In this document: positions 1 through 15,000 of the stretch, one piece after another
Layout of the letters: every line of letters starts with the position of its first letter
How positions within the stretch are numbered: position 1 is the first letter of the stretch
Source: Anseranas semipalmata
Lineage: Eukaryota > Chordata > Aves > Anseriformes > Anseranatidae
DNA: 64,000 bases
Assembly: GCA_013399115.1 (NCBI GenBank)
Contig: VXAA01004383.1
Span: forward strand, 248,001-312,000
Direction: 5' to 3'
Position numbers and translations under genes: made by a program
Notes under the pieces: model-generated
Told to the model about the DNA's origin: nothing
The model's database searches: none
Seen by the model: the letters and a program-made list of their open reading frames with translations, nothing else

Positions 1-3000
1 ATTCACCTTCTTCCTCCCCTGTTACTAGGCAAGAGAATTAACATAAAATGCCCAAACTTAGAAATAAAATCTTTTGCAGGTAGCAAAACTGTCTCTTCTT
101 CAATTCAGACATTTCCTGGTGACTTCATCCAGTTTCACGAATCTATCTTTGGAATCCAAACAACTCATTTGTTCTTATACTTAATCTGACTTTAAATTAC
201 TTCTTTTTCTATGGAAAGAATTAGGATATTTGATGTTAAGATACCCACTAGCACTACAGCTTCTTGCCCTCTCCTAGCTTGAATTCATTTTTCTTCACAC
301 GTAAACAAGACTTTGGCTTCTTTACCTCAATCCATTAAAGACAAGACCTAGCTGTGAAACTAGAGTACAGATTTCCTCAAACCTGGCAGAAAGGACTGGA
401 ATGGGATTAAAATCTCTCTCGTTTTGCTCTATGTCAGCTGGCCATGAGGCTCTCATGGGGCCTGGGTGTGGAGCTCACCCAATGCCGTTACAGCAAGGTG
501 CAATTCCAGCTGCCCCCTGATGCACAGGCTGTCAGCACACCTGCAGTCACATCAGGGCTAAAAAAGCAACCACAACACCAGTGGTTTTAGCTCCAGTCTG
601 TGAGTAGGAAAGGAAGAAACAAAGACATCTGTGTGAGCTTTAGGAGCCAGGTCAAGTGAGAGGTACAGCAATAGCTCAGTACAGCTGCTCCACTCCCCAT
701 ACTAAAGGTAGCCTGGGAATTTCCCAGAGGTGGTAGGGGTAGGAAGGATGCAACCATGTGGGACTAATAGAAACACAGAAGGAAGGAAGGAAAAAAGGAA
801 CAGTGATGCCTGTGACTAAGAAGGTGCAAAGGTTCCCAGCTGCAGTAAAAGGCATGGCAAAAAGCACAAAAGCAGAGAAGTCTGAAGGAACATCATCTGA
901 AGTGAGAGGTTTGGCTAGGAAGTAACAGAAAGCAGGAGGAAAGCTAGAAGAGTATTTGAGGCCAGACAGTTAATCTGCCATTTTGGGGGAAAAACAAAAA
1001 GCAAAAAAAAATACACAGTTCAATGCAAATGTTTGCATTTAGGAAAAAAAAAAAAACTACTAAAATTCCACTGTTCTTCCAAACTCTGACAAGACCAAGG
1101 ACAAAACCTATAGGCAAAGAGCAAGGCAGAGGTACAGTTCTGTTCTTTGATTCCCAGCAAAACTGGACAGCAAAACATAAGCTTAACACAGCCCTTCACA
1201 TTATACTTTCCCGCTAAAATTCTTATCCTGCAATCACAGGTAAAAGCTTAAAACTTCAGGGACAGTGAACTTCCTTACACACTGAGGATGGCCTGCAGAA
1301 TCTGACCCAAAATATTCACAGTGAGCAGAAAAACATCATGCAGAAATATACAGTGCCATCACCCGAATCCTTTTCACTAGTTTACAAAGGGATTCAAACC
1401 ACCAGAATTTAATTGATGCAAGCAGATATACTGTGGGAGGCTCCCTCCCACATTAAAGAGCACAGTGGCTTGACCTCCAGCTCCATTTATACATGCACTA
1501 TTGTTCCTCGGGCTCCTGGGCTGCTTCTGCAAATAAAGCAACGCAGGGAACATCACCTGGTAAGAAAAAAAGTCAATATTGTTCCAGCCTGGTGAAAATT
1601 AACTCATTGAGAGGAAAGGAGAGGAGGAAGATGTCCCTTGTCATTATGCCTCCACCTCGATTTCAAATTACTGGGAGACAACAGAGCGACTATTTTGTAC
1701 CAGCTCTGCAGCCCAGAGGACAGCTACAACCACAGAAGTGCACCACAGCAGCAGGCTGATAATATCCACCATCACCCCCAGGGGACCACAATTAGCAGGT
1801 GAAGAGCAAAGGCAAGGCCTGCTCACCAGGTGACAGACAGAAATAGCAGCAGTACAGGCTAGAGAAGCCTGCTGAATCAATGCATAACAAGGGTACAGGA
1901 GAATAAGATGCAGGAACTCAGGGGAGGAGACAAAAGACACTTGCCAAGCACATTCCTAAAGTCTAAAGGAAAGTTACTGCTAGGAGATATCCTAATGTTG
2001 TAAGACAAGGCCATGGGAGCAGGTGATGTAAGAGTGGGAGACACAGGAAGGTGAGTTTCTTGCCTTCCAGTCACTAAAGTTCCTCACAGCATCCTGTGCA
2101 TGCAGGTTGTCCTCTTTTTCTTGCACAGTGCTCATGCCTGAAAGACTGGAAGTCTTCATTTTAAAACAGCATCTGCAGGGGCTGAATTACAAAATAGGAG
2201 CCCTGGTAACTCCCTACAATCAAAGTTAAGGCAGTAAAGAAATAACCACTTGGTCTCCCTTCACCAGAAAGGAACCCCCGGTAGTGTATTTCTGAACGAA
2301 CACGTGCAAAACCCCAGAAGAGAAAATCCATACGTGGATAGAAGTTCTGACAGATCCGTATTTCCCACTGGGGTTATCGTGGTAATTAACACTCCCTTTT
2401 TCATTATGGTCACGCACACAGATCTCACTAGCAAGCAGCTGCCCATGCTTGGAAGTTACTGAGCGATAAGGAAGGAAGCAGCCACAGAAATATCAATAGA
2501 AAAAACACACACAGCAAGAGCACCGCCTGCCCAAATACCACGCACAGACAGTAAGGCACTGAACACACCGTGCTACTGTTAAACGTACCCCAAATCTACA
2601 GGATACTTTTCAAAGAGGTATCCGAGACCAAATTGGCCTCCTCACTGATATGAAGTAAGACAGTCATGAATTTTGCAAGGGTTGGCAGTGATGAAGTACT
2701 CTTTTTGAACCCACCCTGAGCTCCCAAGGAGAACAACCTCTGACTAGAAATAAACATTGCTACAGCTTCATCCTAACCTTCAAAGGAAAGCTTGGGCAGG
2801 TAGTTAATCTTAGCTGAGCAGCATATTAACACCAGCCTCTCTGGATCTCTCTTCTGCAAGTAGGTTTGTGTTGTTGCTTTGAACTCCTTTGCAAAGAAGA
2901 GGACATAGGTATTTTTGGTGCCCTTCAGCTGGCCCCAGCATCTTCCGCCTACTCACACAGAAGCCAAGATGATAGGTTTGTGCACTACACACTACTTTAA

Positions 3001-5498
3001 AAAGGACCTCTAACTATCAAGAGTCAATTGGCCAGCAGATGAGAATAAAAATCTAGTATTTCACACTGTTTTCTTGATTTTTCCGAAGGTTATGCAGCGT
3101 ACTCTGGCATAGGCAGCCTTTCTGTTTGCTGACCAGGGCTGTGTAAATGCTTTCTTTACCTTCCCCACAGTACTTCAAAAAATTCTGCACTGCAAACAAT
3201 ATTTCGTTTAGGTAGGCATAGGAAATATTTGGAATGACACGTACTGTTGCATTACATGACAGATAAATCTTAAAAATACTTTGGTAAATTTAGGTAGACA
3301 TACAGTATATCTTTGTAATGGTGGGAGAAAAGAAATTAAGATCTTACAAAAAGCACAAGAAAGATGTGCCTTAGAACTAACAGGCATCAACTCCACAAAC
3401 CTGAACCACCAACCACACAAAAAGCAACTCTTTAGATCTTGCTAGACAAAGATATATGAACCCCACAGGGATCTGCCTTACATGAAGGGAACTGGGGGGT
3501 GGGGGCAAAAAAAACATGTATCTTGGTTAAGAACTCTCCAGCATCTAGGCTCTCTGCTCCAGCAGTGGGGCAGGTACACAAGCCACTGGCCTGACACACC
3601 TGCTATGGAAAGAAGTAACTTGAATAGAAGCATGCCGAACTCTGGAGCAGAACTCTAAGAGCTCACTTATGCTTTTCTAATATAAATATAGAAAGGGCTG
3701 CATCTTTGGAAAGGGAAATCAGGGAAAGCTTGTAGGAGCAAAGAGAGTAAGCTTCTCAGAGGAACTGATTTTCCATCCCTCCTAACTTCTGAAATAAAAA
3801 TTGATTTTGTAGATGACCATTTTGATTCCTTATTAGTTCCTCTTAACGGCATTCATTCCGAAGGACAATTAGAGGTACTTCACAAGGAAGCTTCTGTACC
3901 AACTATACCCTATAAAGTCAAAGCAATGAAAAAAGGGCATCTAGACAAATTAAAACAGGCACAGCATGTAAGGCAGACTCAGCCTCTAACTCCAGAGAGA
4001 CAGGAGACACAATGCCGTTCCTTACACTCAAGAGGCAAGGAAACGATGGCTGACACCGCGTTAAAACACAATCTCTGTAGGAACATACATGCAGGTAAAA
4101 GAAACCTCTCGCCATCCTCCCCATTGCACAGGCGTGTTGGAGTCAGAGTCCCAGTTTGCTTCCTTAAAGCTACAACCCAGGGGATGCTTGTCCAGCAGAA
4201 CCAGGCACACTGTGTATCTGCAACAGAAGGAAGAGCCAAATACAGCTCAGCTGCTTTGCTACCCAGACTGTTTCTGAGTAACTCTTGCCTGTTTACACTG
4301 GGGAGTCATTAGAGAGCTGTTCAGAGATATGCAGCCTTGCCTTCTCACTGCTCAATTTAAAAGGAAAGGGCTTTTTTCCTTCCTTTTTCCCAAGAGAAGT
4401 AATAGGAATGAAATAGTTTTGCTGAGCACATAAGGCTGCCCACAAAAAGTCCAGACTGAATAGGCTAGTCAATACAGCACCTATACATAAGCCTAGGCTA
4501 AGTATTTGGAAAGCAGGAAAAGAGAAACATCTCTTGTATACAGTGACAGACAGGTTCAACCAATGAGGGGAGTTGCACATAAATGACACAAGAAGGTGAG
4601 AATGTGTTAGCATGTTAGAATGTAGCAAATACAAATTATTATTAGTGCAACACCATCAACTCTGTCTTCCTTATTGTGAAAAATTAACAAATTTGGTAGT
4701 AGCACAAACACAGTGCATGGCATGGGGAAATAAAGATTATTTGTTCCCCTGTCAGATTTCTCTCATCTAATTTGGAAGTACGTGTTTTTAAAAATGTCTA
4801 AAAGAAGAAATGCAAGTCCTGTAAATGAAATAACAGCATCCTACTGGATCCTGTGTATTCCTCATTATGGGTCCTAGGAGCTAAAGAAGAAGGGGAAAAA
4901 AAGCAAATGGGAGAAAAAAATATCAAACTGCACAAAACTCAGAAGACTTATTTAAATGCAGACAAGAACAGACTTGTGAGGGCAGAATAATATCAGAAAG
5001 GTGTTCCAGTAGCAGTGCTTCTGTAGGCAGAGTGCTCTGAAACAACTAATTTTAATTCCGGAATAATTCTATTTTGAATTCAAATATTCCTCTTTCTTTC
5101 TCCTCAGCATCTTCAGCGTTTCTTCTCCTGGAATACCTTGTCCTTTTACACATTATAAAAAATTTAAAGATATATACATATTTTTTTCAAAACGCTCATA
5201 CATCTTGACTCTTCTGCTGGGTCCTGAGAGGCAGATGACAGTAGAACCTCTTTGCCCCGAACTCCTCGCTGTTTTCATTCCTTTTGTTAGATGGCACCAG
5301 TACAACCAATTGTTGAAGTTTGCCTTTGACTGGGGTAATTCCACTCTTGCTCATAAATGTTTTCTCCAGCAAGAAAAGATCATAATTTAAATATTTCAAA
5401 CTTACACCTCTGCACTAAGATATGAAATTGGGTGCTGTGCTTATGGGTATTATTTCACTTTGGTTTTAATTACTGCTGTGTGCTTTAAAAAGAGCTGA

Positions 5499-5525
5499 TA
5501 TTATTATTATTATTTTTTTTTTTTT
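5499..5525 (+). repeat. (TTA)n followed by T run
   Basis: Five TTA units lead into about 13 T in DISC1 intron 3. Confidence 0.95.
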
Positions 5526-8500
5526 GAAGGGCAGTTCATAGAGAATCCATTGTCCTGGGACAACAAAGCATGACATTTGGCCTATGAATACAGAAGATAC
5601 TGCTTGTACGCTCTGGGAGAAGGATAAGCATAGCACCCTTAAGTCACCAGAGCTACTTAAACCTGTAAACACAAGACTCCAGTAGAATTACTAATGTGCT
5701 ATGGAGTTTCCTGCTTCCAGTTCACCAGTTTGACTCTTGCTCAGATTAAGGATTGAGAACTTGTTCACCTTAAATGGTATTTGACAGAGGATGATTTTTC
5801 AGTAATAAACCCCACCAGTAGACTTTCTACTGCATTAGGGTATGCAAGAGGGACCTCCTCTCACTGAATTCCTATGTGGTCATCATTAAAACCGGCATTT
5901 AATTTCAGCTGACTCCTGCTGAGAAAGCTCTTGCTGTCACTCAAGATTCCGACTGAAAAGAGCCCAGTGCAGAGCAACAGCCAAAAGTCATTCCCCTAAT
6001 ACCGGAGCATTTGACAGCACTAGCAGTCAACTATACCTTTGAGACTGAGCAGGTGATGGTCAAGACACAGGATGGGGGGGAACCTTTTTTGGCAAAACAT
6101 TTCAATGTCATTTGGGGGACAGAACCTCACCCTCAGATATTTTAGCTCTAGCAAATACGAATTCACACATACTTTATAGTTCCTGTAGGTCTAATTTACT
6201 GCAGACTTAAAGCTCCTTGAACTCTTCTGTGCTTCCACGAAATCCAACAACGCTGAGAGCTTCCTACAACTCATCTTCATTCCTTCCCTTTCTGAGGCCT
6301 ACCTGGGACATCCCTTAATTGAGACATCATTAGAAGACAGAAATAAGTCGCCACTACCTCCCAGGGCTCAGCTACATACAGGACTATACACAACCCACAG
6401 ACTGAAACTGAGTGCTAAACCATACTTCGTGGCTATACGATTTCCCTTCTTCCCACAATCCCACAAAATGTTTAAGTCCTGCCCTCTCTTCCAGTGCACA
6501 CATGCCCACGGAGCTATAGCTCTCAACTAGATCCCCTCTCTTCTCTTATCTAGCAGGGGCTTTGATTCTCAAATCTGCCCCAAGCTTGCTTGGTGCCAGA
6601 CTCAACCAAGGCATGATCAACCCACTCAATGCAGTACCGTATCCAGTAAATACAGACTGACAAGACTGTGCCTTGACATACAAACTGTTTGTAAGGTTAT
6701 TCTGAAGAAACCAAACACATTTGATGGCGTACAGCAAGATCCTAACTGCCTCTGCTATTTTTCTCCCTTATTTTAGCATTCCATCAGCAACCCTTTAATG
6801 TCCTGCTCCACTAACTGCCATCAGTCTCACAGATGAAGTGGCTGGGGTGAGCAGACAGCAAGGCAATTTTTTTCCCCATAAGAATTGATGCAATAGAGGG
6901 AGAATGCATGCGGGGACTTAAATACACACAAATCAACTTCATGGGGACTGTATATATAATGCGAAAGACGGGAACAAACTGGGAACATCAGCAAGGTCAG
7001 CTAAAAGAAATGTTATCTTTTTGGAAAGAATAACTGTTGTTAAAGTTCTCGGCTGCTTTACCTGAAACTGAAGATCTTATGCAAGTCTTCTACTGTAAGC
7101 ACTCTTGTTGTTTCCATCTGAATGGTTGTATTTTCAAAGACCTTTCTGATATGATTCAAAATAAAGCTAATTAAGGGTAAAGGACAGAAAGGGGCAGTGG
7201 CTGAGCACACAGTCTCACAGCTGAAGCAGGGGAGATCTCAGAACAACACTCCACTCCAGAAAGCAAGCCTCTCTTCCAGCCGGTGATCCTTTTTGCATCT
7301 GCCATATCATCTCTGCTGTTCCTGTAAATTTATACTGTAATGGAGAGCTTATGAACTACATGAATTTTTATGGGGAAAAAAAATGTTCTGCTAAATGACA
7401 TACTATTTGGGAATGCATCCTCAATGGATAACAGGGTATGCCTATATTTAGAGGGTTGCCTTACGTTTTTTTTCTGGTTTTGTTTCGTTTTTGAAATCTC
7501 AAACCATAAATACAGGAGAACCACATATGAAAAGAAGGAAAATTTGTGAAACATAAAAATACTGAACCACTTTTAAGATCTCCTTTATAAAAATTACATA
7601 AAAGCATTTTATATGCATTTGACAACATGATAAAAATTAACATACAAATTTTTTGTTTGCTTTTAAACCGTATACTTTTCTTTTAAAGTATAAAATCTCT
7701 TGGGACTAAAAAGAATTACTCCAAAAACAGATAAAGCAGAATTAAGTTTAAGAATTAGACTGATATTCACCCCCCTTCTCGCATGCCTTTTTCCAATGCC
7801 ACAACTCATTTCCAAACGTACAATTCTGTAAGTGCTGGTGAGACTGCAGTCAGTATTTAACTCACTAACCTGTGCCTACAGTCATGGACCAATCTTTCCT
7901 GACTGCCTCACAAGAGGAAGAATGTGAAGAAAAATTTCCCACGTCATTGTTTGCACAACTTAAATTCTAGATCTAGGCAAAAATGTTATAAAAAAAAAAA
8001 AAACATTTATTCAAGAGTGCTTAATAAGTATTGAAATTATATTGTTATGCATGTCAAATTCAAGCCTCAGTCTCCTGTGAGCTTTCACTCAGCATGCCTC
8101 GTACACCAGCTTTTCAGGACGCTTCGGTTAGTACCTCCTTGCAACGCACCTTTGAAAAGCTTGTTCAGGCAGAGACAGTCTGCAATTTAGATATTGTCGT
8201 TCTAGATGTTAGGTCAGCCGCTCCTGTTACAAGTTAGGATTTTAAGGCTGGACATTAGGCCAGCACAGAAATATTTCAGGTACAGCATGTCATGGGAAAG
8301 AAAAACTATAGAGAACCTATTTATAAGCAGGTTTTTTTGTTGAGACTTATCCCAGGTACCCTACTGTACACCTCCCTCCCTGGCACTTTGGTGCAACACA
8401 ACAGATGCTTTGTATGGTGCCATAGCACACTCAAACCCAGTCTGGTTTTGTTCTTTGCTACCACCGATGCAGTTTCTCATGAAGTTGAATGAATCCTGGA

Positions 8501-8930
8501 TGGCTTCTAGCAATCCAAAAGTTAAAGCCTTTCTCCAAAACATTTCTCTGGTGAGCTATCACTAGCAGGGAGACAGAGGCACTCGGGAATGCCAGAAGGG
8601 TGTATGAATTAACATCCAATAACTCAGGCGAGTATTGCACTCTGCAACAACCTAATAGGTAAAGGCTGTACATCTTTATTTCTACTTGGTCCCAGCATTA
8701 TGCCGGAGTTATGCCAATTGACAGCACCTCACTTTCTTTTTTGTTCAATTTGCCATAGATCAAACCAATCCAACTCACTAACTTAATTTACTTTTTCATT
8801 CCTTATAAAGTTTCAGTGAGCATGGAGATGTTCCCATCACTTCCCACCTCTCTCACAAAAATCAAAACCAACCAGGAATTCTGACTAGCATTAGACTGGT
8901 AGGATGGTATCAGTAGCAGAAGCTTAAAAC

Positions 8931-9012
8931 TCACAGAATCACAGAATCCTCCAGGTTGGAAGAGACCTTCAAGATCACCTAGTCCAACCTATGACCTAAC
9001 ACTAACAAGCCC
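8931..9012 (-). mobile_element. CR1 LINE, 3'-terminal fragment (antisense)
   Basis: The sequence begins TCACAGAATCACAGAATC and continues with GGTTGGAAGAGACCTTCAAG and ATCACCTAGTCCAACC, the reverse complement of the 3' end of avian CR1 with its 8-bp terminal repeats. It is heavily 5'-truncated, as most CR1 copies are. It lies in DISC1 intron 3 in the same orientation as the gene. Confidence 0.9.
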
Positions 9013-12000
9013 TCAGTTTGTACACTCCCACTGTCAGCGTTTCCTTCAGTCTCTTAACTCTATGTCCAAAGCTTGTTATCGTGTAAGAGTGCTAGGAATT
9101 TGAAATTCCTAGCTTCCCTGTCTTCACCTTTTTGATTGATGCTTATTGCTACCACCGTATCACCATCCTAAAAAGACCAAAGATGTTCATAAAGCAGCAC
9201 TTTACTGCTTTAACCATCCCTAGCCTTCCATATGCTAAAGAAAAGAAACGAATGCCCAAAAGCTCACACACAGCAAAGGCAGCTCAAGGAAGCATCAGAG
9301 AGGTCTGACATATCTGCAGAACTATGCATATACCCAAGTATCGGCAGCTGTGTCTGGGCACGTAAGACAGGGTGGACAGGAGGGAAACCTCAGGAGAAAG
9401 AAGTTAATTGACTCAAGGCAATCCCACTCTGCAGATGAGTTTGACAAGTGATGGAAGGTCCATGGAGGTCTTGAGTAAAAGCATCTTATTAAGAAGTTTA
9501 CCCAGACACCACCCAGCAATCAGCAAGGAGTGCTATCAGTTCCCCACAGAGAACTAGCATTGGAAGTCTTTTGTTTGCTTTCCAACAGTAGTTACAGCCA
9601 TTCAGCATCTTTTTAATCCCCAGTTACACAGAAGCTGCACTACCATGCCATCTAGGAGTTTCTGTCCATGTCCAATCATCTAGTAAGCAGACAGTAATTA
9701 AAAAGAGCAGGTGCCCCTCCACTCCCTTAAAAAGGGAAACACAAGGGCATCAAAATCAATTTCTAGTTGTTGGTTGAATTAATAGTCATATTGCCTCCAG
9801 GGGTCACACTGCAAATGGAAGACAATTTTCTTATTCGGAGTTAATATTTCTAAAGAGCACGGGAAAGATAAGTCTGTCCTGAATATAAAAAAGGGCTGCA
9901 TGTTTTTGCAAGTGAAAAGTAAGCAGATGGGCTGGGTAGCAAGAGAGCCATGTCACTCAGTCAGTGGGTACTGTCCAGATAGCATATCAACACTTCTCCC
10001 GAGTTACATCCATCAGAACTCTATGCCTCAAACCGCAATTCAGCAAGTACACTAGTCAATTACACATAATTGCTTATTTTGTTCTGATTTTTTTGTTGCT
10101 TGTTTGTTTGTAAAAGACTAGCCAGGCTGTCTGGGAACAGCTTGGCTGCATCACGGACTGGGAAAGAGTCCTGCTATCATAGGAGGGGTAGCCTGTGGTG
10201 TCAGTTTTAGACAGCAGATGGCTGGCAGTAGAGAAAGCTTCCAAGCACATGGTATGCCAAAACTTCAGCGATTTTCTTTTTCTCAAGCAGCTTCCAGAAA
10301 CACAAAATGTAGCTGAACCTCCTCATGTTGGCCAAGATTAAAATAAGAGAGCGTAGTAGAATCCCACAAAATACTACCGCTTCCTAAAAAAATATTTAGG
10401 CTGCACCGTCTAAGCAAAGACATCGCATTACTAAAGCAACTTCCTCTTCAATATTAGCTAAGGAATTAAAGATGCAGAAAGCATGACTGCATTTGCAACG
10501 TGTGCATAAACAGACCAACAGCAAGATCCTGTTCTGCCTCAAAGACACACCCTGATGTGACAGAAACTGGACAACAGGGCCGAAAAGGAGGTTCCACATC
10601 AATAGTGTTTTCAGAAGGTGCTGACCATGCATGTGCTACACATGTAGCAAGGAAACAGTGGTCATTACTACATTCTTTAAGTATAAAAAGCAAGATAAGG
10701 AGTTTCAGACCTTTAAATTGTGACCAGCTCAACTCCTGTTCCAACTCTGTGATTAAAAATCAGTAACAACTTGATAAGCCCGACTGCATAAAAAGAAACA
10801 GCTTCTCCTGCTAGTAGGCAGAAGCCAAGATAGCCATTTGAACTGCAGCATCCTAGTCCAGTCTCAGCTGGTATCAAACAATAAAAAGAGAAACTTTTTT
10901 TTCCATCCATATCTCTTTCACTTCAGACTAGTGTCTTAACGAGAGAAACCCAGACAAGGTGGAAGCTTATGAGCTTTCTGTTTTGTTGCATGGAAAATTA
11001 AGTTTAATTTATACTTCACATAAGCACTTGCTTTCTATAACCACACAAAACCTTTCTTGGAGGTTATGTGAATTAGAGAAAGACAGGATAAACAAGATCC
11101 ATGCAAAGAAGATTTGGTTTTGATAATTTGCATGAGCCTTTCTTCCCCACCCCCTTAAAAGCTTTATTCTGGTAAGATTTAAAAAAAAAAAAAAATGATG
11201 ACATACCCACAGATTTCAGGAAGCTTCTACAAGCTTGTGACAGAACAAGGCTCTGACATTATAGTACAACTGAAAGTCCTATTTGTCCCATCCACCCCAA
11301 ATCCATTTTCAACTCAATGGCCTCCAACTGCAAGTTGCACGCTCCCAACAGGTCTCCTGCAACACAGAAGCTCTGTCCCCCCCGTGTCCACCACCTTTTA
11401 TTTCATCAGTAGACTCGCATATTTTATGCCTTGCTCAACATGCAGCTAATTTAAGGATTTTAATTCCACAGGTACATGCCATCCAGAAACGAGTACAAAC
11501 CCAAGTAACATGTTCTTTGAGACTTATTTCCAGATATAGCCTCTGTTTCAAATTCACTGTCCTTCCTCAGAAAGAAGCTAACTTGTCCTCATTTCTCTGT
11601 CCTATTATAAAAACCACCTGCCAAGCAAGCATTTTATTTCAAAATAATACAAGTACAGTAAAGCAGGGATTCTATCCAACCCTCACCTGCAAATTGGTTT
11701 AAACATTTAAGAGCTATGATTAGAAATAGCATTTAACTGAAAAAAAAATTTTTTTCAAGTTTAAACTGCAAAAAAAATTTGGAAATACCAAACAACTATA
11801 TAACTGGCAAGGAGTTTGGGGTTGCTGCATCACGCAGCTTTTGCAAGTACCAACATAAGAAGTTAAGTGCCCAAGACTTTCCTCTAAATATCCTTTAACA
11901 AATGACATTTTCAACCCAGACATTATTGAACATTACACTTTATTGTTTTTCTCTCTGCTGTTGCTTTAAAACAAATAGCTAGCTCAAGTGAGCAACACCA

Positions 12001-15000
12001 CCTCTTTTAGTGTAAACATAAGGGAGGGTGACTGCTACAAAATCTTTGCATTCCTACACTTGTGATTAAGGGAAAACATGAAGTGAGACTCCTCAACTCC
12101 TACACAGCACAGAGTTCTGTCCTCGAGTGGGCAAAGGATGTCCTGCAGATCCCAAGGCAAGGAAAGGACAATTGGTATGAAGAGGTCTCAAAGACCACGA
12201 ATGAAAAGAGGGGAGAAAAGAAAGCAAAACCCAAAGACTGCTTCTGCACTGGGTAGTGCACAAGCCCATGAGCACTCACCAACTCATATTCATCAAGATA
12301 CAAGACCTAAACCAAAATAACTGAAGGCTCACATGATGTTAAGTGTATCTACAGCATGAATTTTCATTGCTGAGATGGAACAGGTTCTGCCGTGACAAGC
12401 GTAAATGGTTTTGTATTCTATCTGCCATGTTGGACCGATGAGGAGTTGCTCTGATCTACTAAGTGGCCTCCACCAGAGGACCCTAACACTGAATATAATC
12501 CAATCATGCAGGGAAGTCACCATTCCCTACAAGCTGCAAGTTTGTATGCTCACACTCCTGCATACAAGAAATTAAAAAAATAAAAACAAAAACTCAGTTC
12601 TGAAGCAACACCAGGGCATGGGAGCCAGTAGTTCAGCTCAGCAGCCAGACTCAGTCCCGACACTTTATTGCCAACCCACTTGCCACCTGCACCAGGCAAA
12701 CTGGGGAAGTTCAAGAACCACAGGAAAGAACAGGAAAAGGATTTTAAAATGTTTGGGCAATAGATCTGTACTGAGCAAAATACATTTGCTTCTACTGCAA
12801 GCACAACTCCCACAGACACAAAAATATGCTGGCTTTTTTTGCCTCCTATATGCAGCAGTATGTTTAACCTTGGAGCTGTCAAGCTCCATCATGAATAATG
12901 AGCCATGACAACATTCCAAGTGATCCTTGGAGAACAGACCAATTTTTACTATATGCTACGCAAGGCAAAATGCTGTTATCATATTCCCATGGTATTGCAC
13001 CCGCTTTGAAAAGATACAGTAACATGGCCATCAAGAGGAGACCACAAGTAAATACAGAAACAAATAAGCTACTTCCAGATATTTCATCACCCAAAGATGC
13101 GGAGCGAGCAATAAAACATGAAATACCCTGACGTTTCCTATTTAAAATTAAATGAGGACTGTGAAGGAGATTCATCTTTTTGAATATGCATTTGACACAA
13201 ACATTTCCCAGCCTCCTCGAGGGGAGGAGGAAGATGGAGCAAATAGATTTTGGGGCATGGGGGAGACACAAACAACTAGGAAGAAACAAGCTGAGGCTTA
13301 CAGCATTTAAACAAGCATTCACAACTCTCCCAAACAACACTAGAGGGTTGTGGCTCCAATTATCCCTTAAAAATTAAAGTTTATCACCTGTTCAGGAAAT
13401 GAGTGCTATTTCATTAACATGCACCTGAGAACCCAGATGTTCTCTGACAGTCCCAAACAGCAAGCACCTGTTTTGTGTTTCTGCAAAGGGGAAAAACAAA
13501 TGTATCCTTACTCTTGACATGTTCGCAACAAGGTTTTTGTTCATGGCTTTGTAGTGGGGAAAAAAAAAATCTTACCTTTATTTCTGTGCCATTTCTGTGT
13601 CAGCTGCCAGTGGTGAAAATACAGTGCACCACTTGCTCCTCCCTGTAGGGGAACCATTTCACTTACACTTCAGTTTCAAAATTTACTAGAAACTATGACA
13701 ACTTTCAAAAAGCTCTGGAGAGCATTAAGGTGTCGATGCCATTCAGATGCTTGACTTTCTTCAAGTTGCTAAATTTGCAGAAGCAGACAGCAGAAACCAG
13801 TCCTGAGACTAAAGGCTCCTTGAAATATAACAGATCTCCTTCCATTGAACTGCTGTAGGAAAAAAAAACGGAAAGCCCTCCTGCAAGACTTGATGGCTTT
13901 TAAAAGAGCCGAAGTCAGAAAATGTATTGAAGTCTTGTCTACTGCTAAAGTTAGACAAGAGCCACTACCACTGAAGCAACAGCATAGTTGCAAGTGATAC
14001 TGTATTTATTAACGCTTTAGTTTGGTTTGGAGGTATAGCCGCCTGCGTGCCCCTCCTTCACCTGCTCTCCTTTCCTCTACTCACTTCCACGTATGCAGCA
14101 TTTCACAGCTAGCTATCTGCATCATGCTAGAGCTGCCCCTCCTTCCTTTGAGGCATTCCCAAATCAGCAAGACCTGGGTTACCACTGCATGCAGCAGTAC
14201 CCCGATCTCCTGTTCAAAACAGCTCTGCTCTTACTAGAGGACTTGCTCTATACCCAAAGAAATCCCCTAAATTATAGGGACAATATTTTTCTTTTTATGA
14301 TTAGTAAGAACGTCCTCAGACCTCTGCATACACCATGTTGGTTTCTCCCACTCTCTGATAATTTATTTCCATTTACACAGCACATCATAGCTGTGCACAT
14401 TTAGCAATTCCATTCCCTACTAGCAATATTTGGCAAAAAGATCCCTTAAAGAAGGCTAATTACAGATTTCAGCTGAACAGAAATTGGTACCAGGCCAATC
14501 TGTAAGTTCTTTAATAAGCAAGACCTTGTACTCTTCTAAGAACAGCGACTGTTTTGTTCTAAAAGCAAAGGTGGAAAGCGCACCACTGCAAGAGGTGGCA
14601 GGAAAAGTTGCAGCCCTAATTCTTCTTGTGGCACCACACCTGCTCCATATGAGTCTTTCCCTGGAGATAATCAGCCTATGTTTCACAAAAGAACAACTCA
14701 GAAAGCCAGTTCAGATGTCAGGATAATAATGAAAAGTAGCCTCACACACAAAAAAAAATGGCTGACAGTTGTATCAGAAGAGGAACAAAGACAAGTAAGA
14801 CAGAAAGTAGGTCAAGGACTTATGAACTAGGAAGAGAGAAAATTAAGGATACACGGTCATATATTACAAAGGAATGCAGCATTTTCAGAGAACATTTGCA
14901 TTAAGATGAGGTTCCAGTTTTCAAAGGGATGCAGGAGCCCAACACAAAGTCTTTCAAGTGCCTCAGTATCTAGCCCTGTAACGCAACAAATTCTGCCCAT

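Noticed and set aside
12879..13340. 153-residue minus-strand frame in DISC1 intron 3
   Set aside because: No similarity to DISC1 coiled-coil segments or to any family known to me, and no fitting splice sites.
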